Source: Anaeromyces robustus (Eukaryota > Neocallimastigomycota > Neocallimastigomycetes > Neocallimastigales > Neocallimastigaceae). Taken from it: 64,000 bases of DNA. Positions within the stretch are counted from its first letter, which is position 1. Every line of letters begins with the position of its first letter. Positions 42,332-55,216 of this stretch are shown here, one piece after another. The stretch is from positions 62,001 to 126,000 of the forward strand of contig MCFG01000071.1 of NCBI GenBank assembly GCA_002104895.1, in the 5' to 3' direction. The notes under the pieces are model-generated. The model was not told the origin of the DNA and ran no database searches. It worked only from the letters and a program-made list of their open reading frames with translations. The position numbers and the translations under genes were made by a program.

Positions 42332-42994
42332 ATATTCTTTTATAAAATAGTATTTTTATTTTGTTTTAAAATTTAAATAATTTTAAATAAAAGAAAGAGA
42401 AAAAAAAAAATATGCTTTTAAATTTTTTGGTTTTTAGAGATTTTTTAAATAATTAATTGAAACTTTAAATAATTTTTTAAAAAAAATATTGTATTCTATA
42501 TAAAAAAAAAAAAAAAACTAGTTTTTATATTAAACAGTGCATTAACTAGCTTTCATATATTTTTTTTTAAAAAAAAAAAAAGTAATTTACTAAAAAAAAA
42601 AACTTTTTTTTTTTTTTTTACTAATATTAAACAATTTAATATATATATTAATTTAATATTTTTAAAAAAATTATATATTATGTTTTTATATGCATATATA
42701 TATATATATCTTTTTTTTATTATTTATAAAAATTGAGAATTAATTTTTTAATTGTAAATTTTTTAATTTATTTGGAAGTAAAAAAACAAAAAATTAATAA
42801 AATATAATTAATCAATAAAAATTTTCCATTTACCAATTATTGAATAGTATTAAATGATATGATGTATATAAATGAATAATATTAAAATCTTAAAATTATA
42901 TCACGTGACATATACTGATTTACCCTATGAAATGATTAAATATTAATAATAAAAAATTATTCAATAAAAAAAAATATTCAATAGTAAATAGTTT

Positions 42995-43026
<32 letters not shown>

Positions 43027-43073
43027 CTAAATTTATAATAAAAAAAAATTATTAAATTTTTAAATATTTAATC
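42332..43073. other. Spacer between kinesin and DAHP synthase genes
   Basis: AT-rich, with several A and T runs and a 40-base T-run (about 42992-43022) shortly before the DAHP synthase start. The one distinctive element is the CACGTG palindrome listed separately. Confidence 0.7.
42901..42908. promoter_or_regulatory. E-box-like palindrome TCACGTGA upstream of DAHP synthase
   Basis: The CACGTG core lies at 42902-42907, 167 bases before the DAHP synthase ATG, inside a slightly G/C-richer patch. In fungi CACGTG is the classic site of basic helix-loop-helix factors of the Cbf1/Pho4 kind, which control amino-acid and phosphate genes. In such AT-rich DNA a chance hit is unlikely, but binding is inferred. 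Confidence 0.4.
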
Positions 43074-45057
<1,984 letters not shown>

Positions 45058-45558
45058 TTTTTTTTTTTTTTTTATCTTTTTCAAATTTAAAAGAAACAAC
45101 AATATAAATAATATCATCGCATTAATTTATTTATTTATAAATCATAATAAATGAAATTATGGTTTATCCTATGAAATATATGTATATATTTATATATATA
45201 TAACCTATATGAATAATTAAAAATAAAAAAAAAAAAAAAAGAAAAAAAAAAAAAAAAAAAAACATTTATTTTTAATTTATAATTATTTATATATAGTAAT
45301 AATAAATTAATAATTAAATAGAAAAAAAATATTAAAAATATTTAAAAAAAAAAATTAAAATTAAAAATAACAATAATAATAATACTAATAATAATAATAA
45401 TTTTAATTATAATAATAATAATAAATAGTTGAATTAGTTAAAAAAAAAAATTAAAAATAAAAATAAAAATAAAAATAAAAAAAAAAAAAATAAAAATAAT
45501 AAAAAAAAAAAAAAAAAAAAAAAATTAAAATAAGGTAAGAATTTATGAAAAAATATTA

Positions 45559-45589
<31 letters not shown>

Positions 45590-45840
45590 GTGTTTATTAA
45601 TATGAAAAAAGCTATTCATATATTATTACATTAATATTTAATAATTAATAATAATGAAAAAAGTAAATATTTAATATATTTAAAAAAGTATAATGATTTA
45701 TGAAATTTTTATTTTTTTTTAATTTTTTTTTTTTTAAACAATGATAATAATGATTAATGCAATTAATATGTATTTACTTGTAAATAATGAAAATCAAAAC
45801 AACAAAAAAATTAAAAAAAATTGTTTTTTTTTTTTTTTTT
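45058..45840. other. Convergent spacer between DAHP synthase and Qc-SNARE genes
   Basis: Both neighbours end here. The DNA is poly-A, poly-T and AAT repeat. Short frames made of Phe, Lys and Leu are not genes. Confidence 0.7.
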
Positions 45841-47510
45841 TTAGAAATAATTTAAAATTTTTATTATAATAAATCCAATGACGGTTACAACGATCATAGC
45901 CAGAATAGCATTTAACATATATTTTTCTCCTTTCATTGACTAATTTTTTTTTTTTTTTTTATAAATTAAAATTAAAAAGGATATAGAATATATTAATACT
46001 TTTAATAAAAATAATTTATAGTTTTAATGTAATTATTATTATATAATATTGTAATACCTTTAAAACTACATTTTTCATTTTTGTATTAAGGGTTTCAATA
46101 TGTGCTGCTGCAATATCTACTTTTTCTTCAACTCTATCAATAATTACTTCTTGTTTTTCTAATTCCTAATTTACATTTGATTTGAAATGTTCGGATATAT
46201 TATAAATTATAAATAAAAAAAAATATCCATTGATTAATATAATAAATATAATAATTTTATTCTATTTTAAATAATAGTAATATTTTATTTTTTTTTTTTA
46301 TAATTCATATAATACATCATTAATTCCAATGGCAATTTGTTTAACAATTTTAACTCCTTCTGAGATTTCATCCAATTGTTGATCCTAAATATATTAATTT
46401 ATATTTATTTATATATAAAATATTACATTATTCTTAATTAATCTTTCTTTTATTAAATAATTCTTTATATATAATTCCAATTAAAATTTAACTTTATATT
46501 ATTTATATTTAGAAAATGTTAATATAATTATTAAATATATTATAATCATAATCATAATCATCATTTTTATTATCATTATTTTATATTTGAATAATTACAA
46601 TTTCTTGGTTTGTTTTTTTTATTTGTATTAAATCTTCTTCAATATCAAAATCATCTAATTCAGTATCCATATAAGGATCTTTTTCTTGAAAAGGTGAAGT
46701 GGGTGATGAAAAATTAGGTGTTCCACTGGTTTCTTTCATATATATATTTATATTTTTTAAATATTATTTATTTATATATAATAATATACAGAAAGGATTA
46801 TAAATAAATAAAATGTTATTTTTTTTATTATTAGATTTATATAAATAAAAAGATTTATTATTTTATTATTATCTTTTAATAAAGATTAATATAGACATAA
46901 TAATGATAATAATAACAAAAACCTCTTGCAGGTGAAGATAATAATTTCTTTCTATCATTAGCAGCTTTATCTGAAAATCTTTTCTTTTCTAACATTTCAC
47001 ATTCCTCTATATGTTTAAATACCAAACTAACGATATCTTTTCTTTTTTCAATAAATTGTTTTTCTTCAGGAGTTGGCTTCCTCTTTTTAAGCATCTTTTT
47101 TATATTATATTATTAATTTTTTTTTATTATATAGAATTGGAATATCATTATATAAATAAGTAAAAAAAAAATATATATATATATATTTAGTAATTTTCGA
47201 AAATTTATAGTTTTGATTTTATCAATATATTGAAAAAAATATATATTTATACATCGATATATGAAAATAATGTATATTTAAATATACTTTTTTCTCTGCT
47301 TTATTAGCAAGTTCTTTTAATGTATTTGCATTTTCTCGAACAGATTTAATACTACACCTTATATGATATGATGCTTCTGCAGTTTCTGATGAATTCTCAT
47401 TTTCTATAAATAATTTTTCTCTTTCTTTTAATGCCTTCATAATTTTTAAATATATTTAGGAATAAATCAAATTTTTTGTGATAAACGAAAATTATTTATA
47501 AATAATAGTA

Positions 47511-47552
<42 letters not shown>

Positions 47553-47856
47553 TAATAATATTTTTTGTTTTAGCAATACTTAAAATATGTATATAAATTT
47601 ATATATCTTAATTAATCGATTATTTAATTTATTATTTGTAATATATTCGTTTAAAAATATTTGAACTTTTTTTTTTTTTTTAAAAAAATCTTCATACTTT
47701 TCTAACTTCCATAAGATCTTGATGTATCTTTTTCTTTAATATAGTGAATTCATCATTAACTACTTCTGAATCCTTTTTATTAGATTCTTCTTTAGGTACA
47801 CATTGATCATATATAAATTTTAATTTGTTCTTTGATATTTCGTAAGGAGTTGCCAT
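45841..47856 (-). CDS. Qc-SNARE of the syntaxin SYP7 type, 7 exons, about 293 aa
   Basis: Qc-SNAREs supply one helix of the four-helix bundle that fuses vesicles with ER, Golgi or plasma membranes. Exons (5' to 3', minus): 47856-47698, 47434-47288, 47094-46923, 46726-46599, 46384-46316, 46165-46058 and 45939-45841. The N-terminal part is helical and charged. The SNARE motif runs from DQQLDEISEGVKIVKQIA through INDELEKQEVIIDRVEEKVD to LNTKMKNVV, with the central-layer Gln in EKQ (about residue 230). A C-terminal anchor follows (about 269-290, ILAMIVVTVIGFIII). The order and wording of the SNARE motif resemble plant SYP71-73. Exon 4 is doubtful. The frame that continues into DPYMDTELDDF needs the acceptor before 46726, giving an odd His/Leu-rich stretch. 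Starting at 46733, the natural-looking reading ETSGTPNFSSPTSPF hits a stop unless one base in the T6 run at 46680-46685 is removed. Start chosen as the first ATG before clear coding sequence. Confidence 0.8.
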
Positions 47857-48950
47857 ATTTAATTATATTTTTATTTACTTATAATCCGATATATCCAATA
47901 CTCAATTTATAAATAATATTATTCAACTAATGTATTATTATTATTATTATATATATATTTTTATAAATTTAATCTACTTTTTTTTATTTTTCCAATTGGT
48001 ATATTTAATTATTATATGATATGTTTTGATGCTGTTTTTCTTTTTCTTTTTTTGGATATAAAATAAAAAATAAAAAAAAGTTTAAAAATATTATAATGAA
48101 TATTGTTATTATATTATTGAAGATATTATAAAGTACTTATAAGAATTTTATTATATATATTATTTTTATTTTTATTTTATTAATTATTAAAATTATTAAA
48201 ATAATTATTATAAAATATATGGAATAAAATTTTTATATGTTTTAATAGTAGTTATAATAATCAACAATAATAGTTATAATTAATAGTTTATATTATCATT
48301 ATTAATTATTATTATTATTATTATTATCATAATAATAATAATAATAAATAGTAATAAATAATAGTAAATTCAAAAAAATAAGAAACAAAAAATAATAAAA
48401 AAAAAAAAAAAAAAAGAAATATAATATATAAAACCATTGAAAATACACTAATACTTTGAATAAATTTATGAAAGTATAAAAATTTTAAAATTTATCTTTT
48501 TTGTTTTTCATTTTATATATATATGTATTTGTATTATTAATTTTATTTATTATTTTTTGATAATATTTTTATATTTTATTATATATTTAATTATATATTT
48601 AGTTTATTTTTTCTTTTTATAAAAAACATTTTTACTGTTTTTATTAATAATTTAATTTATTTTATTTTTTATTTTTTATTTTATTTTATTTTTTTTTAAT
48701 TATTCATAATTAAATAATTATTGCTATTGAAAAAATATTATATAAAAAATGAATACTTTGTATTACTTTAATAAGATCATTAATTATTAATTTAAGTTTT
48801 GATATATTTTTTTTTTCTTTTTTCTTTTTTTTCTTTTTTTTTTTTTATCGTTATTAATACAACTAATCCTGCATAAAATTTTTATATTCGATATGAATTG
48901 TATGAAAAAAGTTTTTAACTTATTTGTTATTTTTATGAATTATATTCGAA
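47857..48950. other. Spacer upstream of the Qc-SNARE gene
   Basis: AT-rich, with ATT repeats and poly-T. It holds the Qc-SNARE promoter on its left and the 3' end of the CYTH gene on its right. Nothing else is recognisable. Confidence 0.65.
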
Positions 48951-49707
48951 TTATTGATCAAGAGAACCCTTCATTAAATTTACAAATTTGTTATTTTTAC
49001 TATAAGTATATGGAATGTTACTTTCATTCATGAATTTTTCACTATTATTTAAATAATATATAATATATATAATAATATAATAATATATAATATTGAAGAA
49101 AAAAAAAAAAACTATTAATATATATTATAATTATTTTGAGAGATATTGAATATTCCAATTATTATAATGTTATAATAAACTATAATATTTACAGAGATTC
49201 CTTTGCAATATTAATTTCATCTTCTGGTACTTCCAATTCAATTTCATAAGCCTTACCAAATGGGAACTATTTATATATAACATATTATTAATATTTTTAT
49301 TTTTTAGAATAAAAATATTCAATTAAATTTAATATTATATTTAGTTATTTGATATATATATATATATATTACTTCAGTTTCATCTAATTCTAAAGTCCAT
49401 GGTTTATCTTTAACTAATTCAATTAAAAATTTCTTTCTATTAGTAGTGAATTGACCAATGATTTCATATTTAGATTCAATTGGATGTTCTTTTAAAACTT
49501 TTGTAAGAAGGTTATGTCTATTATAATTTAAGAATGTTTTAAATAACAATATAATTAATAATAAAAAAAAATTAAATAAAAAAAAAAAAGAATAAATTAA
49601 AATTCACTTTAAGCCTAATTCTGGAAGTTTTGAAGGATTAGCAAGAATTTCTTCGAATAATTCCTTTGAAATTTCTTCTTCGAACTATTAATAAATTAAT
49701 GAAATTT

Positions 49708-49741
<34 letters not shown>

Positions 49742-50277
49742 AGTTAATTCTATATCAATACTTTTTTTTCTTTATTCAATCAGAATTGTAATAATGTCAA
49801 TATAATAATTATTAATAAGAATAATAATTACTTCTTCAATTTTTGAAATACCATTAGCTAAATTAGCATTTCCTTTTAAAGTGGTGAAATAAAGATATTT
49901 ATCTTTTCTAAAGATTTTTCTGAATCTTAAAACATATCTCTTTTTACCCCTAAAATAATATGACAATTATATTATATGAATTTAAGATTTAAATAAATAT
50001 TATTATTATTATTATTTTTTATTTTTATTCAATATATTTTTCTAAAAAAAAAATAATAAATTTCATTTTTCCATTTATTAATAAATTTTTATTATGAAAA
50101 TAGAAGAAAAAAAAAATTTTTTTTCTGTGTAGTATAATACATTTCTTTGTTTTGACCATCCAAAAAAGTATTTGTTTGGTTATCGGTTTCTTTTAAAGTA
50201 AAACCTTTTTCAAGTAATTTTTCCTGAACTTTTTGATAAGATTCTTCATTAATTCTAAGTTTGACTTCGGTTTCCAT
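48951..50277 (-). CDS. CYTH-domain triphosphate-tunnel protein, 6 exons, 213 aa
   Basis: CYTH (triphosphate tunnel) proteins hydrolyse or bind triphosphates such as thiamine triphosphate or tripolyphosphate, or act as class IV adenylyl cyclases; the exact substrate cannot be told here. Exons (minus): 50277-50141, 49949-49832, 49684-49608, 49517-49373, 49266-49193 and 49041-48951; frame is kept throughout. The signature ExExK is at the very N-terminus (METEVKLR: E2, E4, K6). Downstream tunnel residues sit in GKKRYVLRFRK, FTTLKGN, EIIGQFTTNRKKFLIE, WTLELDETEFPFGKAYEIELEV and a C-terminal NIPYTYSKNNKFVNLM. The acidic YEIELE strand after the FxxG turn is typical of the thiamine-triphosphatase-like branch. 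The length of about 210 residues equals a lone CYTH domain, so the protein is probably a soluble enzyme with no extra domain. No targeting signal is visible. Confidence 0.88.
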
Positions 50278-50901
50278 TTTTACTTTATTTAGTTAAAAAA
50301 AAAAAAAATAAATGATAAAATAAAAATTTAAAAAAAAAATTTTTTTTATATCTTTTGATTTTTGATATTTTTAATACATTTAAAGTTTATATTATTAAAA
50401 ATATATTAAATTTAATTTTTCAAAAAATATTTTATTTCTTTCTTCTATTATTTTTATTACACAATTATTTTTTTTTACTTTTATTAAATAAAATAATAAT
50501 CAAGATTTTATAATGTTTTGTTTAATAATTTAAATTTAATAAAATTAGTAAATATATAAAAAAAAAGGCTTTACTGAAGACCATGATTAAAAGCTTAACT
50601 CATGGACAGATACAGAGCCAACATAAAACAAATTAATGTATTTATATTAAAGTAAAAATCATTTAGAAATTTAATTTTTTTTTTTTTTTTTTTTATTGTT
50701 TTATTGATGCTTATTTACAATATGAAATAATATAGAAAATTTTATTTTAATATAAAAAAACAATTATATTGAGATAGTAATTTTCAATTAAATCTTAAAT
50801 TAATTAATTATTTTTTTTTATTTAAAAGATGATAAAAGGGGAAAAAAATTGTAATGGTTATAAATATAATAATAAAATTAATAAAAATATTAATTGGTTA
50901 A
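50278..50901. other. Spacer between CYTH and CCDC113 genes
   Basis: Short AT-rich gap that must contain the CYTH promoter and the CCDC113 3' end. One G/C-richer island at about 50567-50635 is listed separately. Confidence 0.65.
50567..50635. other. Unassigned G/C-richer island with an inverted repeat
   Basis: The island contains CCATGA (50581-50586) and its complement TCATGG (50600-50605) around a centre with AAGCTT, so a hairpin of 6 bp extended by TTA/TAA is possible. It lies about 290-360 bases before the CYTH start on the minus strand. Only very short frames cross it. A promoter element or a small RNA gene are both possible. Confidence 0.3.
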
Positions 50902-53219
50902 TTAATTAGCTTCAGCTATTGTCTTTTTTTGAGTTGTTTTTATTTGATTCCATATTTTTCTAATTCTGTGTATATGTTAAAGTAATATATATTAATATAA
51001 ATTAATATATAATTGAATTAATAAAAAAAAGTAATAAAAGCGTTTTATTTTTTATTTATATATTTTAATTTTATGAAAAATATACCTTTTTAAAGCCATT
51101 TCTGCAATCTCAACTTTAATTTTCCAATTCTTTAATTTCTTTTGCAATTCGTTTTGTTCAATCTTTATTATCATCATGATTAAACAATAAAATAATATTT
51201 AATAAAAAATGTTATTTATATTAAGGTTGAGTCATTATAAATAGATACAATAAAAAAGTATAATTATTATTATATTATTATAAATAATAATGATAAAAAA
51301 AAAAATTAATATTATGATAGAAATATATATTTTATTATAATGATAAAAAAATTAATAATCAGTAGTTAATATAAAATTTTATAATTATAATATTAAAAAT
51401 AAAACAAACCTTTAAATCTATATATTCCATAACTTCTGGTACTCTATATTCATCAATTTTCTTTTTAAAGCTTGTATTAGTTTTTTCAGCTTTAATTTTT
51501 TCATTTGTAACTTTAGCTTCTTCTGATAATAATTTTGAATATATTTCTTTTCTTTGAGCTATTTCAGATTTTAATTTATCATATTCTTGAGAGCATTGTT
51601 GTAAATTATTCTAATTAGATAATCATTAATTATTACACATAAAAGATATACAAGTATTTATATATATCGATATAAATGAATAGATAATAATTATATATAT
51701 TATTATTTAGAGAAATTTTTTTATTTTTACTTAAAAATTTTAATCATAATCTTTATATATATATATATAATATTTTATTTTATTATTTTTTTTTTATACC
51801 TTATATTTATTTAAAATTTGAATAGTTCGACCTGCTGTCATTTTTAATTTTATTAATTCAGAATTACGTTCATCAATTTTTGCTAGATATTGTTTATTTT
51901 CAATTTGTAATTGATCAAAATCAATAGCATGAAGTACTTCACCCATTTCTTCCTTTTGTTTTAATTGAATATATAATTTATTTTTTTGAATTTTTAAAGT
52001 TGTTTTCTTTAAACGACATTTTTCAATAACTGCATCCTAATATTAATATATTTTTTGATTATTATTATTATTATTATTATTAAATGTAAAAAAAAAAAGA
52101 AAAAAAAAAAAATTACAAATAATATAATAATATATTTTATTAATTTGTTCCTTTTATAATACAATGAAATAAATATATAATCTTTTTTTTTTTTCTTTCA
52201 AATTATAAAACTTATATTTATTAATATCATATATAAATTAATAAATAAATATAAATATATATATATATATATTTACTTTCATTCTCAATCTATCTTCATA
52301 ATATTTTATTAATTTTTCAGCATTAATTTTTGTAGTCCTTTTACTTTTACTATTAGTTTGACAAGTAAAATCACGATTAAACTCATGAACAGATTTACTA
52401 GTATCTGTTAATCTTAAGTCTATTTCTTCTAATTCAGCCTATATTATAATAAGTATTTATATAATACAGATTAAAATAATATTTATTAATAGCGGATCTT
52501 TTTTTCTTTTTCTTTTTCTTTCTTTTTTTTTTTTTTTATTTTATTTTTCTATGTTGTTATTATTTTTAATTAATAAATAATTGATAATCTCTCAGATTTA
52601 TTTCAATATTTTTTTTATTTAATTTTATTATGTATATGTATTATTATTATTATTATTATTATTTTATTCTAAAAAAAAAAAAATTTTTTTTTTTTGTTAC
52701 TTTAATTTCATCTATAGCTCTTTCCCATTTATCTTTTTTCTTTTCAATTTTTTCTTTTAATTCATCATGAGCTCTACCAATAATTTCTAATTTTTGATCA
52801 ACAGTTAAAAGCATAGGTTTTTCTTCTTCTGCTTCATCTTTTTTTTTTTTCTTTCGATCATCTCTTCTATTATTTTGTTGTTGACGTTTTTTTAATTTTT
52901 TTTGTAATTCCCATTCATCTAAAGCGGTATCTAAATCTACTTCTTGTTTTGGATTTTGATCTGTAGTATCATTTAATTTATTTAATTTCATAACATAAGG
53001 ATTTGTTCTTTGATAATAACTTTCATATAATTGATTTTCTATATCTAAATTTTCATTATGATCTTTTAAATTTTGCATTAAATCTTGTAATTCTTGATCC
53101 GTCATTTTTTCAAAATCTAAAGCATGTAAATCTTCTGGTAAATCTGGTAAAGGCTTGATAGCATCAAGTTTAGTATCTTTATTTACAAAAGATGTTGGAT
53201 TAACATCTGTATTGGCCAT
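50902..53219 (-). CDS. CCDC113: Coiled-coil axonemal protein CCDC113/CFAP263, 6 exons, 417 aa
   Basis: CCDC113 (CFAP263) is a cilium and flagellum coiled-coil protein, associated with CCDC96/CFAP184 on the axoneme and with basal-body satellites. Exons (minus): 53219-52701, 52438-52277, 52036-51800, 51610-51410, 51162-51086 and 50959-50902. The N-terminal third has LENQLYESYYQR-like sequence (IENQLYESYYQRTNP), then a basic Lys/Arg patch, then LLTVDQKLEIIGRAHDELKE, matching the family's LTADQKLEL block. The core coiled coil carries the most conserved run: TLKIQKNKLYIQLKQKEEMG, HAIDFDQLQIENKQYLAKID and RNSELIKLKMTAGRTIQILN, followed by EYRVPEVMEYIDLK and IKVEIAEMALKR. The protein ends IWNQIKTTQKKTIAEAN. 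It is somewhat longer than the animal protein (about 377 aa), mainly at the N-terminus. Together with kinesin-9 it shows that the organism has motile flagella. Confidence 0.9.
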
Positions 53220-54728
53220 GATTAATTAAAATATATATATATATATATTTTTTTTTTTGATATATGTATGTATATGTATAAATATTTTTTTGATATATTT
53301 ATAATTTTGGAAAAATGAAATAATTAAAAAATATATTTTCTTTATATATAAAATCTCTCTTTCTTTTTTTTTTTTTTAAAAAAATATCTATTATTAAATT
53401 AATTAATAGAGGAAAAAAAAAAAATTAATAATTTGTTTTTTAATTATAAAAAATATAAAAAAAAATAAAAGTTTTATTTATAATTAAAATTTATATTACC
53501 AAAATATATATAAATATATATATTTTATTTTATTTTATTTTTATAGTCATTTTTATAAAAAAATTATTATGGACTAAACTTTTTAAACAACAAATATGTT
53601 ACTTATAAAAAGTTTAAAAAAAATTTTTTATTAAAAATAATTAAATAGTAAAATTAAAAATTTTTTATATTATCAATTATATATTCCTTTATTGTATGAT
53701 AAGAATTTACATAACTTCTTTTGAGCTCAGAGGCAATGATCATGAGGCCCCAGTAACAGCAAAGAAGAGAATAAAAAATTCAATTTAAGAAAAAAAAAAA
53801 ATTCCCCGTTATTTTTCTTTTATTATATTTTTTATTTTTTAATAATATTTCTTAATGAAATTATATAATACTTTAAATAATAGTATTCATTTTTATTTAA
53901 TGAATCATTACCAATTTTGATATACGATTTTTCTTTTTTTTAATTATCTTAAATAAATAAATAAAAAAAAAAAATTGAAACAACATTTATTATACCAGAA
54001 TTTTCAAAAAAAAAAAAAAAAAAAAAAAAGACAAGTTTTTTTTTATTAATAAAAATTTTATTTATTTTTTTATTTTTTTTTTTTTTTTATAAAAATTTTA
54101 TAATATTGTTTATTATTTAATTTAATTTTTTTTTTCTTCTTATTTTTCTTTTTTTTTTTTTTTTTTTCTTTAAATCATATAAAGAAATAATAAAATTAAA
54201 TAAATAAGAATCATTTATTAAAACTAATAAAGAAATAAAAAATTAATTTAAAAGAGAATTTAGTTTTTATATAATATTTGATATAAATTATTATTTAAAC
54301 AAAAAAAAATTAATATTAATATTATTATTTAATATTCTCTTTAAATTCTTTTTTTACTTCTTTCTTAAGAGTAAAAAAAAAAAAAAAAAAATTAACTTAA
54401 AAATTATTATTATATAATTAAGGTTATATTATGAAATTAAATAATTATACTAATTAACTAAATTATTATATATTTATATATTTATATATATATTATATAA
54501 TTTAAAACTATTTAATTGATATGCTGTTTTATTTTGTATTTTTATAATATTATTTATTCTATTTATTATTGTTATTATTTTTTGTTTTATATATTGTTTT
54601 TTTTTTGTTTTTTTTGTTTTTTCGTTTTTTTTATTTTAAAAAAATATTTTTTAATTTTTTTGTGTTTTTTTTTTATGTTTTTTGTTTTTTGTTTTTTGTT
54701 TTTTGTTTTTTGTTTTTCTTTGTTATTG

Positions 54729-54759
<31 letters not shown>

Positions 54760-55216
54760 TTATTTTTTGTTTTGTTTTTTGTTTTTGTTTTTTTTGTTTT
54801 AATCAATTTTTGATGTTATTATAGTTTATTATTATTAATATTTTTTAATTCTATAGCTAAACATATTTATATATATTATTTATGTTTTTTTTTTTTTTTA
54901 ATATATATTTTATTTATTTATTTATTTAATTTTTTTTTCTTAAAAAAAAAAATAAAATAAAATAATAAAATATAAGGTTATTAAAAGGTTAAAATAAAAA
55001 ATATTATCATATAACTTATTATTAAAAAGAATAAATGTTTAAGAAAAATAATATAAAAAAAAGATAGCATTGTTAATTATTTAAAAAAAAAAGTTTTAAA
55101 TAAAGAGTTTTGAATTTGAATTTGAAATATTTCGTTTTTTTTTTTTTTTTTTTTTTTTTTTCTATGTTTTTTTTTTTCGATTTCGTATTTGTTTAGGTTA
55201 ATTAGTTGTTATTTAC
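53220..55216. other. Spacer upstream of CCDC113
   Basis: Mostly A and T runs, including T/G tracts at 54590-54800 that give Phe-rich pseudo-frames. It contains the CCDC113 promoter and the 3' end of the large Ser-rich gene. The island at about 53690-53790 is listed separately. Confidence 0.65.
53690..53790. other. Unassigned G/C-rich island with short open frames on both strands
   Basis: About 50 bases here (53722-53765, with GAGCTC, a TGATCA palindrome and AGGCCCC) are far richer in G and C than anything else in the non-coding DNA. On the plus strand a 31-codon ATG frame runs 53696-53788 with the core ELRGNDHEAPVTAKK. On the minus strand a 29-codon frame begins MIIASELKRSYVNSYHTI. Neither is recognised. 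The island lies about 500 bases before the CCDC113 start. It could be a tiny gene, a lone exon, a small RNA or a promoter block. Confidence 0.35.
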
